64,000 bases of DNA from the NCBI RefSeq assembly GCF_042434915.1, contig NZ_CP170198.1, forward strand, positions 3,348,001 to 3,412,000, in the 5' to 3' direction. Numbering within the stretch: the stretch's first letter is position 1; each line of letters opens with the position of its first letter. Of the stretch, positions 26,444 through 35,200 are shown piece after piece. The notes beneath the pieces are model-generated. The model saw nothing but the letters and a program-made list of their open reading frames with translations. It was not told the origin of the DNA and made no database searches. Source of the DNA: Aquimarina sp042434915 (GTDB taxonomy: Bacteria; Bacteroidota; Bacteroidia; Flavobacteriales; Flavobacteriaceae). The position numbers and the translations under genes are program-made.

Positions 26444-26479
26444 AGTACGTTATTGAATCTATCTAAGTAAGGTAATAGT

Positions 26480-26827
26480 TTATTTTTTACCTACTTCAAT
26501 AAATCCTTGTTTTATCAAGGTTGTTTTCTCGTTTTGCGGCACAGTAATATTATATTGAATGTTACCTGGACAACCACAAGCAGAGCAGGTCATTATCTCT
26601 AGATTTTTTTCTGTATAACTTAGAAGTTCAATTGACTGTTCATTCAAAAACGCTTTTAAACGCTCTTCGGCAGAATTACCTATGTTGTTTTGCCATGGAG
26701 CTTCGCATTGTTTTGGAGTTATTTGCAACGTTACTAGTTGTTGCGTAGTGGCGGTAGACGTACCTAAACAGTTGCACAACAAAAAGAGACTGCTTAGAAT
26801 AAGTAAAAATTCTTTTTTCATTTTCAT
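26480..26827 (-). CDS. small lipoprotein with a CxxCxC motif
   Basis: A 115-residue protein with a type II signal peptide (LILSSLFLLCNC; lipid cysteine at Cys18 or Cys20). The mature part has TCSACGCPGN, three close cysteines that could bind metal or form disulfides. No family name is recognised. Its start overlaps the stop of the cyclase-family gene by four bases (ATGA), so the two are translationally coupled. Confidence 0.75.
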   Translation of the reverse strand: MKMKKEFLLILSSLFLLCNCLGTSTATTQQLVTLQITPKQCEAPWQNNIGNSAEERLKAFLNEQSIELLSYTEKNLEIMTCSACGCPGNIQYNITVPQNEKTTLIKQGFIEVGKK

Positions 26828-27576
26828 TTTTTTATAATAGTATATAAAATTGGTTTACTTGGCGATGCATCGTTATCAAACGATACAATTTGCAAATTTA
26901 AAAGATATAGTCCATCAACTATCGTATTGGGAGCATAAAAAAGCTCTGTTATTGTAGCATCCATACGTGGAGCGTTTGGATAGTTCCAGAACTCTTTATG
27001 CGCTTCTAGTCTCCCTTCATCTTTTTCTTTATCTACTGATGGCAAGTCAATAAGCAAATGTTTTACCCCTTGAGTTCTTAAATATGATGCAGCTTCTTTA
27101 CTTAAATAAGGCCAATTGGTATGAGAATACTGTTGGGTTTTCTTTGCATCGGTATTAGGTAGTGTACGTATAAGGATTGCTTCGACGCAGGTGCCCTCTA
27201 ATTCTTTTTTAAGTTGTTTTTGGGTAATTACAAAATCAGTTCCGCTTTTTTGAGGAGTCACAGTAATTAATTTTGCTAAAAAAATAAATTTTGTAAAGGT
27301 ATTGTTGATACTATGAGGTTCTGCTGTAATATGACCAACGCATTCTGTATGTGTACCGTGACCATGTGGATTAAACGTAATGGTATTAAAATTAGTCGAA
27401 GCACCCTCGCTTACTTTTCCGACCCAGCTACCATTGGTGACTGGTATTATTTTTGGAGCCTCTATATACCATGCATTCACATTATTTTTTGAGGCACGAA
27501 GCGGTATAGATAAATCAATAGGTTTAGAAAAATCTACAGTGTAAATTTTATTATTTGTTTGTATATCAGCTTGCAT
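26824..27576 (-). CDS. cyclase-family (kynurenine formamidase-like) hydrolase
   Basis: A 250-residue protein of the metal-dependent cyclase/KynB superfamily. The hallmark HxGTHxDxPxH motif appears as HGHGTHTECVGH, with Thr-Glu in place of the usual Asp and no Pro. The DLPSVDKEKDEG segment supplies later conserved residues. Known members hydrolyse N-formylkynurenine or similar amides and esters. No other tryptophan-degradation gene is near, so the substrate is open. It is followed by the lipoprotein gene with a 4-base overlap. Confidence 0.85.
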   Translation of the reverse strand: MQADIQTNNKIYTVDFSKPIDLSIPLRASKNNVNAWYIEAPKIIPVTNGSWVGKVSEGASTNFNTITFNPHGHGTHTECVGHITAEPHSINNTFTKFIFLAKLITVTPQKSGTDFVITQKQLKKELEGTCVEAILIRTLPNTDAKKTQQYSHTNWPYLSKEAASYLRTQGVKHLLIDLPSVDKEKDEGRLEAHKEFWNYPNAPRMDATITELFYAPNTIVDGLYLLNLQIVSFDNDASPSKPILYTIIKK

Positions 27577-27596
27577 ATAGTAAGTATGATAATTTA

Positions 27597-28787
27597 TTAT
27601 TTTAAATTTACTAAGAAAAGATCACTTGCAATACCATCACTTAAAAACTTTCCTTTTTGAGTTACAAAAAGTGTCTCATTTTTTAATCGGAGTAATCCTG
27701 TTTCCAAATGCTTTTGTGAATGAATTTTGAGATGACTCGTATAAATATGCCCAAATTCTTTTGTTATTCGGGTAATAGAAACGCCCCAAATGGTGCGTAA
27801 TCCAGTCATTATATATTCATTATATTGATCAGTAGTGGATAGGGTTTCAGTTTCGTTGGGAATTTTGTTTTGTTGTATTGCCTTGATATATTTAGGGTTG
27901 TTACTAATGTTCCAACTGCGCTCTTTGCCGGTATAAGAATGTGCAGATGGCCCTACTCCTATATACGATTTACCTAACCAATAGGCAGTGTTGTTTTGGC
28001 TGAAATATGCTGGTTTGCCAAAGTTAGAAAGTTCATAATGAATAAAACCTGCTTTGTCAAGCATGGTTACTAATATTTCAAAATGGTTTTGAGCTGCTGC
28101 ATCATCAATTTGAGGCACGATTCCTTTGGCTATAAATTTTTCTAAAGCGGTCCTAGGTTCTACAGTTAGTGCATAACTTGAAATGTGCGGTACATTGAAC
28201 GAAAGCGCAATTTTTAAATTTTCAATCCAACGTGCATTACTCATTTCGGGGATTCCATAAATTAAGTCGATAGAAATGTTGTCAAAATAACGTGAAGCAT
28301 ATTCTAAACACTTTTTTGCTTCAAGAGCGTTGTGTGCTCGATTCATTAATTTTAGGTCTTTTTCAAAAAATGACTGTATACCAATACTTAATCTATTGAT
28401 TTTTGAAGCGGCTAGGGTTTGGATTGTTTTGAGAGATAAATCGTCGGGATTGGCTTCTAATGATATTTCGGGAGCCTCAAGTACCCAATAAAATTTGTAT
28501 ACCGTGTCTAGTATTTGATCAATCTCTGTTTGTGATAAGACGCTTGGGGTACCACCTCCAAAGTAAATAGTTGCTATGGGTTGATTGTTCAGTTCATTTT
28601 TGCGCAGCTCAATTTCTTTACAAATAGCAGATACCATCTCTTGTTTTTTACTCAACGAAGTAGAAAAGTGAAAATCACAATAATGGCATGCTTGTTTACA
28701 AAAAGGGATATGGATATAAATACCAGCAGCTTGCTTTTTATCAGGCAAGTGTGGTTTACTAATCATATGTTCTTGGTTTAACCGCAC
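27597..28787 (-). CDS. hemW: radical SAM protein HemW (coproporphyrinogen III oxidase-like)
   Basis: A 396-residue radical SAM protein of the HemW group, a heme chaperone related to HemN. The cluster motif is CKQACHYC (Cys30, Cys34, Cys37), then IYFGGGTPS, EANPDDL and RLSIGIQSF. The later GVGPSAHSY block supports HemW. The HNxxYW heme-binding motif of E. coli HemW reads NNTAYW here, so the His is Asn. The true start may be downstream, since family members begin just before the GIYIHIPFC strand. It is in a leftward run with ruvC upstream. Confidence 0.9.
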   Translation of the reverse strand: MRLNQEHMISKPHLPDKKQAAGIYIHIPFCKQACHYCDFHFSTSLSKKQEMVSAICKEIELRKNELNNQPIATIYFGGGTPSVLSQTEIDQILDTVYKFYWVLEAPEISLEANPDDLSLKTIQTLAASKINRLSIGIQSFFEKDLKLMNRAHNALEAKKCLEYASRYFDNISIDLIYGIPEMSNARWIENLKIALSFNVPHISSYALTVEPRTALEKFIAKGIVPQIDDAAAQNHFEILVTMLDKAGFIHYELSNFGKPAYFSQNNTAYWLGKSYIGVGPSAHSYTGKERSWNISNNPKYIKAIQQNKIPNETETLSTTDQYNEYIMTGLRTIWGVSITRITKEFGHIYTSHLKIHSQKHLETGLLRLKNETLFVTQKGKFLSDGIASDLFLVNLK

Positions 28788-28820
28788 GACTTTATTTTTT
28801 ATTGTTGCTAATACTTAACG

Positions 28821-29417
28821 CTACAAAGAGTTTTTTCCTTTTAAAGGATTGGAAGCTTTCTTAACTCGGGTTTCATTTTGTTTGACAAATGCGGCCCAAC
28901 CAGTATAGCTTTTTCCAACAATATCTTGCCGACCCATATTATAAAAATGACAGACAGCGGCAGCTAATCCATCGGTAGAATCCAAGTTTTTTGGGAGTGT
29001 TTTTAAACTCAGCAAGCTCTGCAGCATTTTTGCCACTTGTTCTTTGGTAGCATTTCCGTTACCTGTAATAGCCATTTTAATTTTTTTTGGCGAATATTCA
29101 GTTACCGGAATTTCACGACTAAGTCCAGCTGCCATTGCGACACCTTGTGCGCGTCCTAGTTTGAGCATAGACTGTACGTTTTTTCCAAAGAAGGGTGCTT
29201 CAATAGCTATTTCATCAGGATTATATGTGTCTATGAGTTGTATCGTACGTTCAAAAATTAATTTCAACTTTAGATAATGATCATCATATTTACTAAGTTG
29301 CAATTCATTAAGCTGCAGAAAAGTCATTTTCTTTTTTACAATTTTAATTAACCCAAACCCCATAATAGTCGTTCCTGGGTCAATTCCTAAAATAATCTTT
29401 TCATGTTCCAATCCCAT
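28821..29417 (-). CDS. ruvC: Holliday junction resolvase RuvC
   Basis: A 198-residue endonuclease that cuts four-way junctions with RuvAB. The RNase H-fold catalytic acids are visible: Asp12/13 of ILGIDPGTT, Glu in DEIAIEAPFFG, and the C-terminal STDGLAAAVCHF Asp. The C-terminus has about 25 extra basic residues after the usual end. It precedes hemW by 33 bases on the same strand. Confidence 0.95.
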   Translation of the reverse strand: MGLEHEKIILGIDPGTTIMGFGLIKIVKKKMTFLQLNELQLSKYDDHYLKLKLIFERTIQLIDTYNPDEIAIEAPFFGKNVQSMLKLGRAQGVAMAAGLSREIPVTEYSPKKIKMAITGNGNATKEQVAKMLQSLLSLKTLPKNLDSTDGLAAAVCHFYNMGRQDIVGKSYTGWAAFVKQNETRVKKASNPLKGKNSL

Positions 29418-29458
29418 CAGTTTTTTACAAAGCTAATCAATTATTATAGAAGCATTGA

Positions 29459-29938
29459 TTAATTCGTATTGAGAACCACGGGTAAGCGATAACTAACATT
29501 AACTGGTACCCCTCGAATGTGGGCAGGTTGTAACGTTGGTAGTGTAGTAATGCTATTGTGCAGTAAGGTATTAAAATTAGGTAATTGTTCTGCCAAAAAC
29601 TCAGATAATTCGTATTCCTCAATATGGATTACGCCTTCTTGGTTTATAAGTAACGTGATCCAAAGTGTATCTGTAATATTCTCACTTACTAAAAGTACCT
29701 CTTTATTGATATGATTATTTATATGTTGTATAAGTGTTTGTTGAAAGCAATACATGCTATCAGTTTCGGTTATATCTTCACAGGTAATAAATAGTGGGGG
29801 TTCTTCTACTTCTGATCGATGTAGTTTGATCCACTCTTCGTTTCTGATAGTGTCACGATGCTCTTTCTTTATGATCAGTTGATCACAAGAAGTAGTAATC
29901 AAAAATAATATAAAGAATGTCCTTTTCAGGTTTTTCAT
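29459..29938 (-). CDS. lipoprotein with TonB C-terminal-like domain
   Basis: A 159-residue lipoprotein (lipobox LITTSC, Cys18). The C-terminal half, with INQEGVIHIEEYELSEF and AHIRGVPVNVSYRLPVV, has the pattern of the TonB C-terminal fold in small Bacteroidota TonB-like proteins. The proline-rich spacer and inner-membrane anchor of true TonB are missing, so it probably does not energise receptors. It is upstream of ruvC by 41 bases on the same strand. Confidence 0.75.
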   Translation of the reverse strand: MKNLKRTFFILFLITTSCDQLIIKKEHRDTIRNEEWIKLHRSEVEEPPLFITCEDITETDSMYCFQQTLIQHINNHINKEVLLVSENITDTLWITLLINQEGVIHIEEYELSEFLAEQLPNFNTLLHNSITTLPTLQPAHIRGVPVNVSYRLPVVLNTN

Positions 29939-30169
29939 AACATACAGCCCTATAAAGAGAGCAAACTACATAATTTTTTTAAAACCACAGAGCCAGTTAT
30001 ATAGATATCGTTTATTACTGTCTCTTAATATCTGTTGCACAGGAAATCATAAGTTACGCCCTAAATCTAAAAAAGCCTCTCCGTTTTTCAGGAAAAGCTT
30101 CTCATTGGTTTACTACTAAACCACCCACGCATATAGCGTGAGACAACACAACATTTTTAACCGCTAAAA

Positions 30170-30195
30170 AAAGCTTCAATTTTCATTGAAGCTTT
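30170..30195 (-). terminator. terminator after tRNA-Asp
   Basis: An 11-bp stem (AAAGCTTCAAT / ATTGAAGCTTT) with a TTTC loop and a T run on the minus strand, 11 bases past the tRNA 3' end. Confidence 0.85.
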
Positions 30196-30206
30196 AAGCA
30201 ATTTTG

Positions 30207-30280
30207 CGGTCTGGACGGGACTCGAACCCGCGACCCCCTGCGTGACAGGCAGGTATTCTAACCAACTGAACTACCAGACC
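30207..30280 (-). tRNA. tRNA-Asp (anticodon GUC)
   Basis: A 74-base cloverleaf on the minus strand: acceptor GGTCTGG / CCAGACC with discriminator G, D arm GTTCAGTTGGTTAGAAT, anticodon stem CCTGC/GCAGG with loop CTGTCAC (GTC), and T arm CGGGTTCGAGTCCCG. CCA is not encoded. Confidence 0.96.
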
Positions 30281-30366
30281 AGTGCGTTATTGCGGTTGCA
30301 AATATACGCCTCATTTTGGTTCTTACAAGGGTTTTTTCAATTTTTTTTCAATTTTTTTTAGAGCCA

Positions 30367-31296
30367 TTATGCAAATTTTTGTCTCTCAATTAGATAGCTA
30401 ATCAATATTTTTTCAAAACTTTTTGAAATATCCGTGTCAACATAGGTGATTCCATATTGTAAACATTTTAACTTGAGTTCATAAAAATAAGCGGTCACAG
30501 CATTTTGGTAGTTTTCTTTAATAGTATCGGCGTATAGATTTATGTAATCGCCCGTTTCTACATCCACAAAACGGGTTGGTTGATTTTTAAAATTAAAGTT
30601 TATCTCTGTGGTGCTGTCAAATGTGTGAAAAAGTACAACATCATGTTTGTTATACTTCAAATGCTGTAGAGCTTCAAAAAGTTTATGAGTATCGGTATTG
30701 GGTTGAAACATGTCTGTAAACAAAAATATTAGGGAACGACGATGCATTTTTTCTGCTATTTGATGTAAGAGGGTATAGGTGTCTGTTTGTTTTTGGTCAG
30801 GGCTTTTTTTGACACTTTCATTTAATTGGTGCAACAGCATTTGGTGGTGTCGCTCACTACCTTTTTCGGGCGCATAGTATTCGTAGGTTGTATTGTAGAT
30901 ACTTAGACCTACTGCATCTCTTTGTTTTTTGAGTAATTGCATTAAACAAGCTGCGGCCAATGCAGAAAAACTTATTTTATTAAGATTTAGTAAATCAGGA
31001 TTTTTAATAATAGGATAATGCATCGAGCTTGAGTTATCAAGTATAATATGACAACGTAAATTAGTCTCTTCTTCGTAGCGTTTGGTGTACAATTTGTCGG
31101 TTTTGGCATATAACTTCCAATCGATATGCTTCGTGCTCTCACCACTGTTGTATACTTTGTGTTCTGCAAATTCTGCAGAGAATCCATGAAATGGGCTTTT
31201 ATGCATCCCAGATATAAATCCTTCGACAATTTGTTTTGCTAATAGTTCAAGATTGGTAAATCCAGAAATGCTATGAATCTCATTTTCAATGTTCAT
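30367..31296 (-). CDS. DUF58 domain protein
   Basis: A 309-residue cytosolic DUF58 protein. The family segment HGFSAEFAEHKVYNSGESTKHIDWKLYAKTDKLYTKRYEEE is clear, and ILDNSSSMHYP provides a VWA-type MIDAS (DxSxS) metal site. DUF58 genes are typically next to MoxR AAA+ ATPases and von Willebrand proteins that assist assembly of other complexes; no MoxR gene is adjacent here. It stands alone between tRNA-Asp and trxA. Confidence 0.9.
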   Translation of the reverse strand: MNIENEIHSISGFTNLELLAKQIVEGFISGMHKSPFHGFSAEFAEHKVYNSGESTKHIDWKLYAKTDKLYTKRYEEETNLRCHIILDNSSSMHYPIIKNPDLLNLNKISFSALAAACLMQLLKKQRDAVGLSIYNTTYEYYAPEKGSERHHQMLLHQLNESVKKSPDQKQTDTYTLLHQIAEKMHRRSLIFLFTDMFQPNTDTHKLFEALQHLKYNKHDVVLFHTFDSTTEINFNFKNQPTRFVDVETGDYINLYADTIKENYQNAVTAYFYELKLKCLQYGITYVDTDISKSFEKILISYLIERQKFA

Positions 31297-31370
31297 TTTT
31301 TGTGCTTATAAATACCAAATATAGGTGGTATTATTAAGTTAACAATATACAGAACTTGAGCGTAAACCAA

Positions 31371-31406
31371 AAAAAAGGTTTGGTAGCTAGCTACCAAACC
31401 TTTTTT
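31371..31406. terminator. terminator of trxA (36-base palindrome)
   Basis: Perfect 18-base arms built on GGTTTGGTAGCT / AGCTACCAAACC flanked by six A and six T. It is directly after the leftward trxA and could also act on the opposite strand. Confidence 0.88.
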
Positions 31407-31421
31407 GTTATGTATGATTAA

Positions 31422-31739
31422 TTAAACCAAAGCATCCAATGCCTCAGCATATACATTTTTTGGAGAAACTCCAACTTGACGTCCTACAACTTCACCATTT
31501 TGAAAAACAAGTACAGTAGGGATGTTACGCACACCATATTTTGCTGCAAATTCTTGGTTTGCATCAACATCTACTTTACCTACTACAGCCTTACCATCGT
31601 ATTCTTCACTAATTTGTTCGATGATTGGTCCAACCATTCTGCAAGGTCCACACCAAGCTGCCCAAAAATCAACCATTACTGGTTTATCGCTTTTTAATAC
31701 TACTTCGTCAAAAGTAGCATCTGTAATTTCTAATGCCAT
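31422..31739 (-). CDS. trxA: thioredoxin
   Basis: A 105-residue thioredoxin with the redox pair WCGPC (Cys30, Cys33), buried Asp24 (MVDFWAAWC) and cis-Pro in RNIPTVLVF. It reduces protein disulfides in the cytosol with thioredoxin reductase, which is not in the window. It is monocistronic with a strong terminator. CAAAATTA at 31773-31780 (TAATTTTG on the minus strand) fits a -7 box. Confidence 0.96.
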   Translation of the reverse strand: MALEITDATFDEVVLKSDKPVMVDFWAAWCGPCRMVGPIIEQISEEYDGKAVVGKVDVDANQEFAAKYGVRNIPTVLVFQNGEVVGRQVGVSPKNVYAEALDALV

Positions 31740-31851
31740 ATTACTAATTTATTAAAGTTCTTGTTTGTATTACAAAATTAGTCAATATTTTTGCGAATCC
31801 TTACATCTAGCGTATACGTTTTAATTATTAACTCATCAATGTAATTGATGT

Positions 31852-32043
31852 TTAATTGGGTAGCCTACATTCTTTGCAATCTTTGATTTCGCCATAATAG
31901 GTTTCTCTGTACTTATGGACGACTCCCATGGGTACTTTCAGAAAGTATTTTCTTATGTACACAACTTTGGAAGTCAAAATTCCCATTTCTTTGTGATACC
32001 TTTTTTCAGTCTTAGTTTGTCTTCTAATTTCGATTAACTTCAT
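31852..32043 (-). CDS. conserved-looking hypothetical protein (63 aa)
   Basis: A 63-residue basic protein: KLIEIRRQTKTEKRYHKE, a middle VVYIRKYFLKVPMGVVHKYRETYYGEIKD and a final CKEC pair. The composition is that of a real small protein, and I recall similar sequences in Flavobacteriaceae, but no function. The CKEC may be half of a metal site. It is between trxA and dnaE, both on the same strand. Confidence 0.65.
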   Translation of the reverse strand: MKLIEIRRQTKTEKRYHKEMGILTSKVVYIRKYFLKVPMGVVHKYRETYYGEIKDCKECRLPN

Positions 32044-32209
32044 AAATACTTTTAATAGTTAACGTATAACTTAATAAAATACGTATAACAAGAAAATAAT
32101 AATCGTTAAACTAATCCTAATAAATTTCAAAAATGAAAATAATGAACTAAAAATCCATTGTTTATACGCAAATATCTTTTGCTACATGATGGTGTATAAG
32201 TATTGCTAT

Positions 32210-35200
32210 TTAGTTTAATTTATAATAGATGGATTCATTTTCTAAAATATCTAATAGAGTTGGTGATATATTAACCTTTTGCTTACGACTAGGCATATGA
32301 AGTTTAAGCTGCTCTGCCATTTCGTAAATAACAAAATTTAATGTATGATTACCCGTGTTTAAGGTAAGTACCTCTTTTAATTGATCAATTCGGGAGTCAG
32401 ATAATTCATTAATGTCTAATTGGATAGTCAATTTTTTGGCATAGTTTTCCATCACATCGTGCAATAATTGAAAACTATTGAATTGAATACGAGGATCTCC
32501 CTTTTTTCCCGTTTCTCGGTTGGTCCAGCCTTCTTTTATAAAGGCTTTGGCGTATACAAACGTACTTTTAACTAAAAAAGGTCTATGTTTTAAGTAATCT
32601 TCTCCAAAAATTCTAAACTCATGTGCGGTATTGTAGTCTTCTATGCTAAAAATAGCCCACCCCTTTCCATTTTTTGAAGTACGATGTTCTACATTTGTAA
32701 TAACACCTCCAAAGGATAATTCTTGATTAATATTGTTTTCAATATCAGAAAAATGTTGAAGAGTTGCATTGCAAAAATATTTCATTTCGTATTTAAAATC
32801 GTCGAGAGGATGTCCAGAGAGGTAGATCCCAACAACTTCTTTTTCTCTAGCTAATTTTTCCATAGTTCCCCATTCTTCACATGGAGGTACTATGGGTTCG
32901 GGTATTTGTACTTCGCTGGCTTCACCAAATAGACTTACCTGTGAAGAATTTTCGCTTTCTTGAAATTTGGACCCGTAGCGAATTGCTTTTTCCAAAAATG
33001 TGATCCCATCACCCTCTTCGTGAAAGTATTGACCACGATGTGTATCGGTAAAAGAGTCAAAGCCGCCAGCAAGCGCTAAGCTTTCAAACGCTTTTTTATT
33101 AGCCGCTCTTAAGTCGATACGTTTGGCAAAATCAAAGATTGAGCGATAAGGTCCTTCTTCTTTTCTATTTTCAACGATAGTGGCTACCGCTCCAGTCCCT
33201 ACACCTTTGATCGCGCCCATACCAAAACGAACTGCTCCTTCTTTATTAACTGAAAATTTACGATAGGACTCATTCACATCAGGTCCTAATACATCAAGTT
33301 TCATCCGTTTACATTCTTCCATAAAGAAGGTAACCTGCTTGATATCATTCATGTTATTAGATAGCACAGCAGCCATGTATTCGGCAGGATAATGAGCCTT
33401 AAGATATGCAGTTTGATACGCAATCCAGGCATAGCAAGTAGAATGAGACTTGTTAAATGCATAGGCGGCAAAGGCCTCCCAATCCTTCCAAATTTTCTCT
33501 AATCTATCCTCGTCATGGCCTTTGGCAGAGGCTTGTTCGATAAATTTGGGTTTCATTTTATCCAAAACAGCCTTTTGTTTTTTACCCATGGCTTTACGTA
33601 AAACATCTGCCTCACCTTTCGTAAAATCTGCAAGTTTTTGTGATAAAAGCATTACTTGCTCTTGGTATACTGTTATTCCATAGGTTTCTTGCAAGTACTC
33701 TTCACAAGCTTCCAGATCATAAATAATTTCTTCTTTACCATGTTTACGATTAATAAAACTAGGGATATATTCTAATGGACCAGGTCGATATAGTGCGTTC
33801 ATTGCAATTAAATCAGCAAAAACGGTAGGTTTTAGCTCTTTTAAATATTTTTGCATTCCGGGAGATTCGTATTGAAATATACCAACAGTTTCTCCTCTTT
33901 GAAAGAGCGCATAAGTTTCTTCGTCGTCAAGCGGAAAACTTTCGGGATCGAGATCCACATTATGTTTTGCTTTTACAATTTTGACTGTGTCCTTAATTAG
34001 TGTAAGTGTTTTGAGTCCTAAAAAATCCATTTTAAGCAGACCTGCACTCTCCACAACTGAGTTATCAAATTGTGTGCAGTACATGTCTGAATCCTTTGCG
34101 AGTGCTACGGGTACAAATTTTGTAATATCATCGGGCGTGATAATTACCCCGCAAGCATGAATTCCAGTATTACGCACTGAGCCTTCAAGAACACGGGCTT
34201 GATTTAAGGTCTCGGCTTCAAGATCGTTGCCATCTGCTATTTTAAGTAATTCATTGATCTTTTCAAGATCATCGCTTCTAAATTTTTTCTTCAAAGTAGC
34301 TTCGTCGACGCCAAATATTTTACCAAGTTTTGACATATTAGGAATCAGTTTGGATATCCTATCGGCATCTCCAAGAGGCAAATCAAGTACTCGTGCAGTA
34401 TCACGAATTGAAGATTTGGCAGCCATCGTTCCATAGGTAATAATTTGAGCTACTTGATTTGATCCATATTTTTCAATTACATAATCCATAACGCGGCTAC
34501 GACCTTCATCATCAAAATCGATATCTATATCGGGCATACTTACACGATCTGGATTGAGAAAACGCTCAAAAAGTAAATCATATTTAATAGGATCTAGATT
34601 GGTGATCCATAGGCAATACGCTACGGCAGAACCAGCAGCGGATCCTCTACCAGGCCCTACTGACACATCCATTTTTCTAGCAGCACGGATAAAATCTTCT
34701 ACAATCAAAAAGTATCCAGGATACCCAGTTTTTTCAATAACTTTAAGCTCAAAATCCAAGCGTTCATCTATCTCAGGGGTTATTTCACCATAACGCTTTT
34801 TGGCACCCTCGTATGTAATATGACGTAAATAACTATTTTCACCTCGCTTACCACCATCAATCAAATCTTCTTCAAATTGAAACTGTTTTGGGATATCAAA
34901 AGCAGGTAAGAGTACATCTCTTGCAAGTTCGAAAGATTCAATTTTATCTACTACTTCTTGTACATTTGCTATTGCTTCTGGTAGGTCAATGAAAAGCTCT
35001 TTCATTTCCTCTTGCGACTTAAAATAGTATTCTTGATTTGGCAGTCCATATCGATACCCTCGACCACGACCAATCGGTGTTGCTTGTTTCTCACCATCTT
35101 TTACACATAATAAAATATCATGAGCATTGGCATCGGCTTGTTCGCAATAATATGTATTATTAGTCGCAACAAGTTTTATAGTATGTTTTTTGGAAAATTC

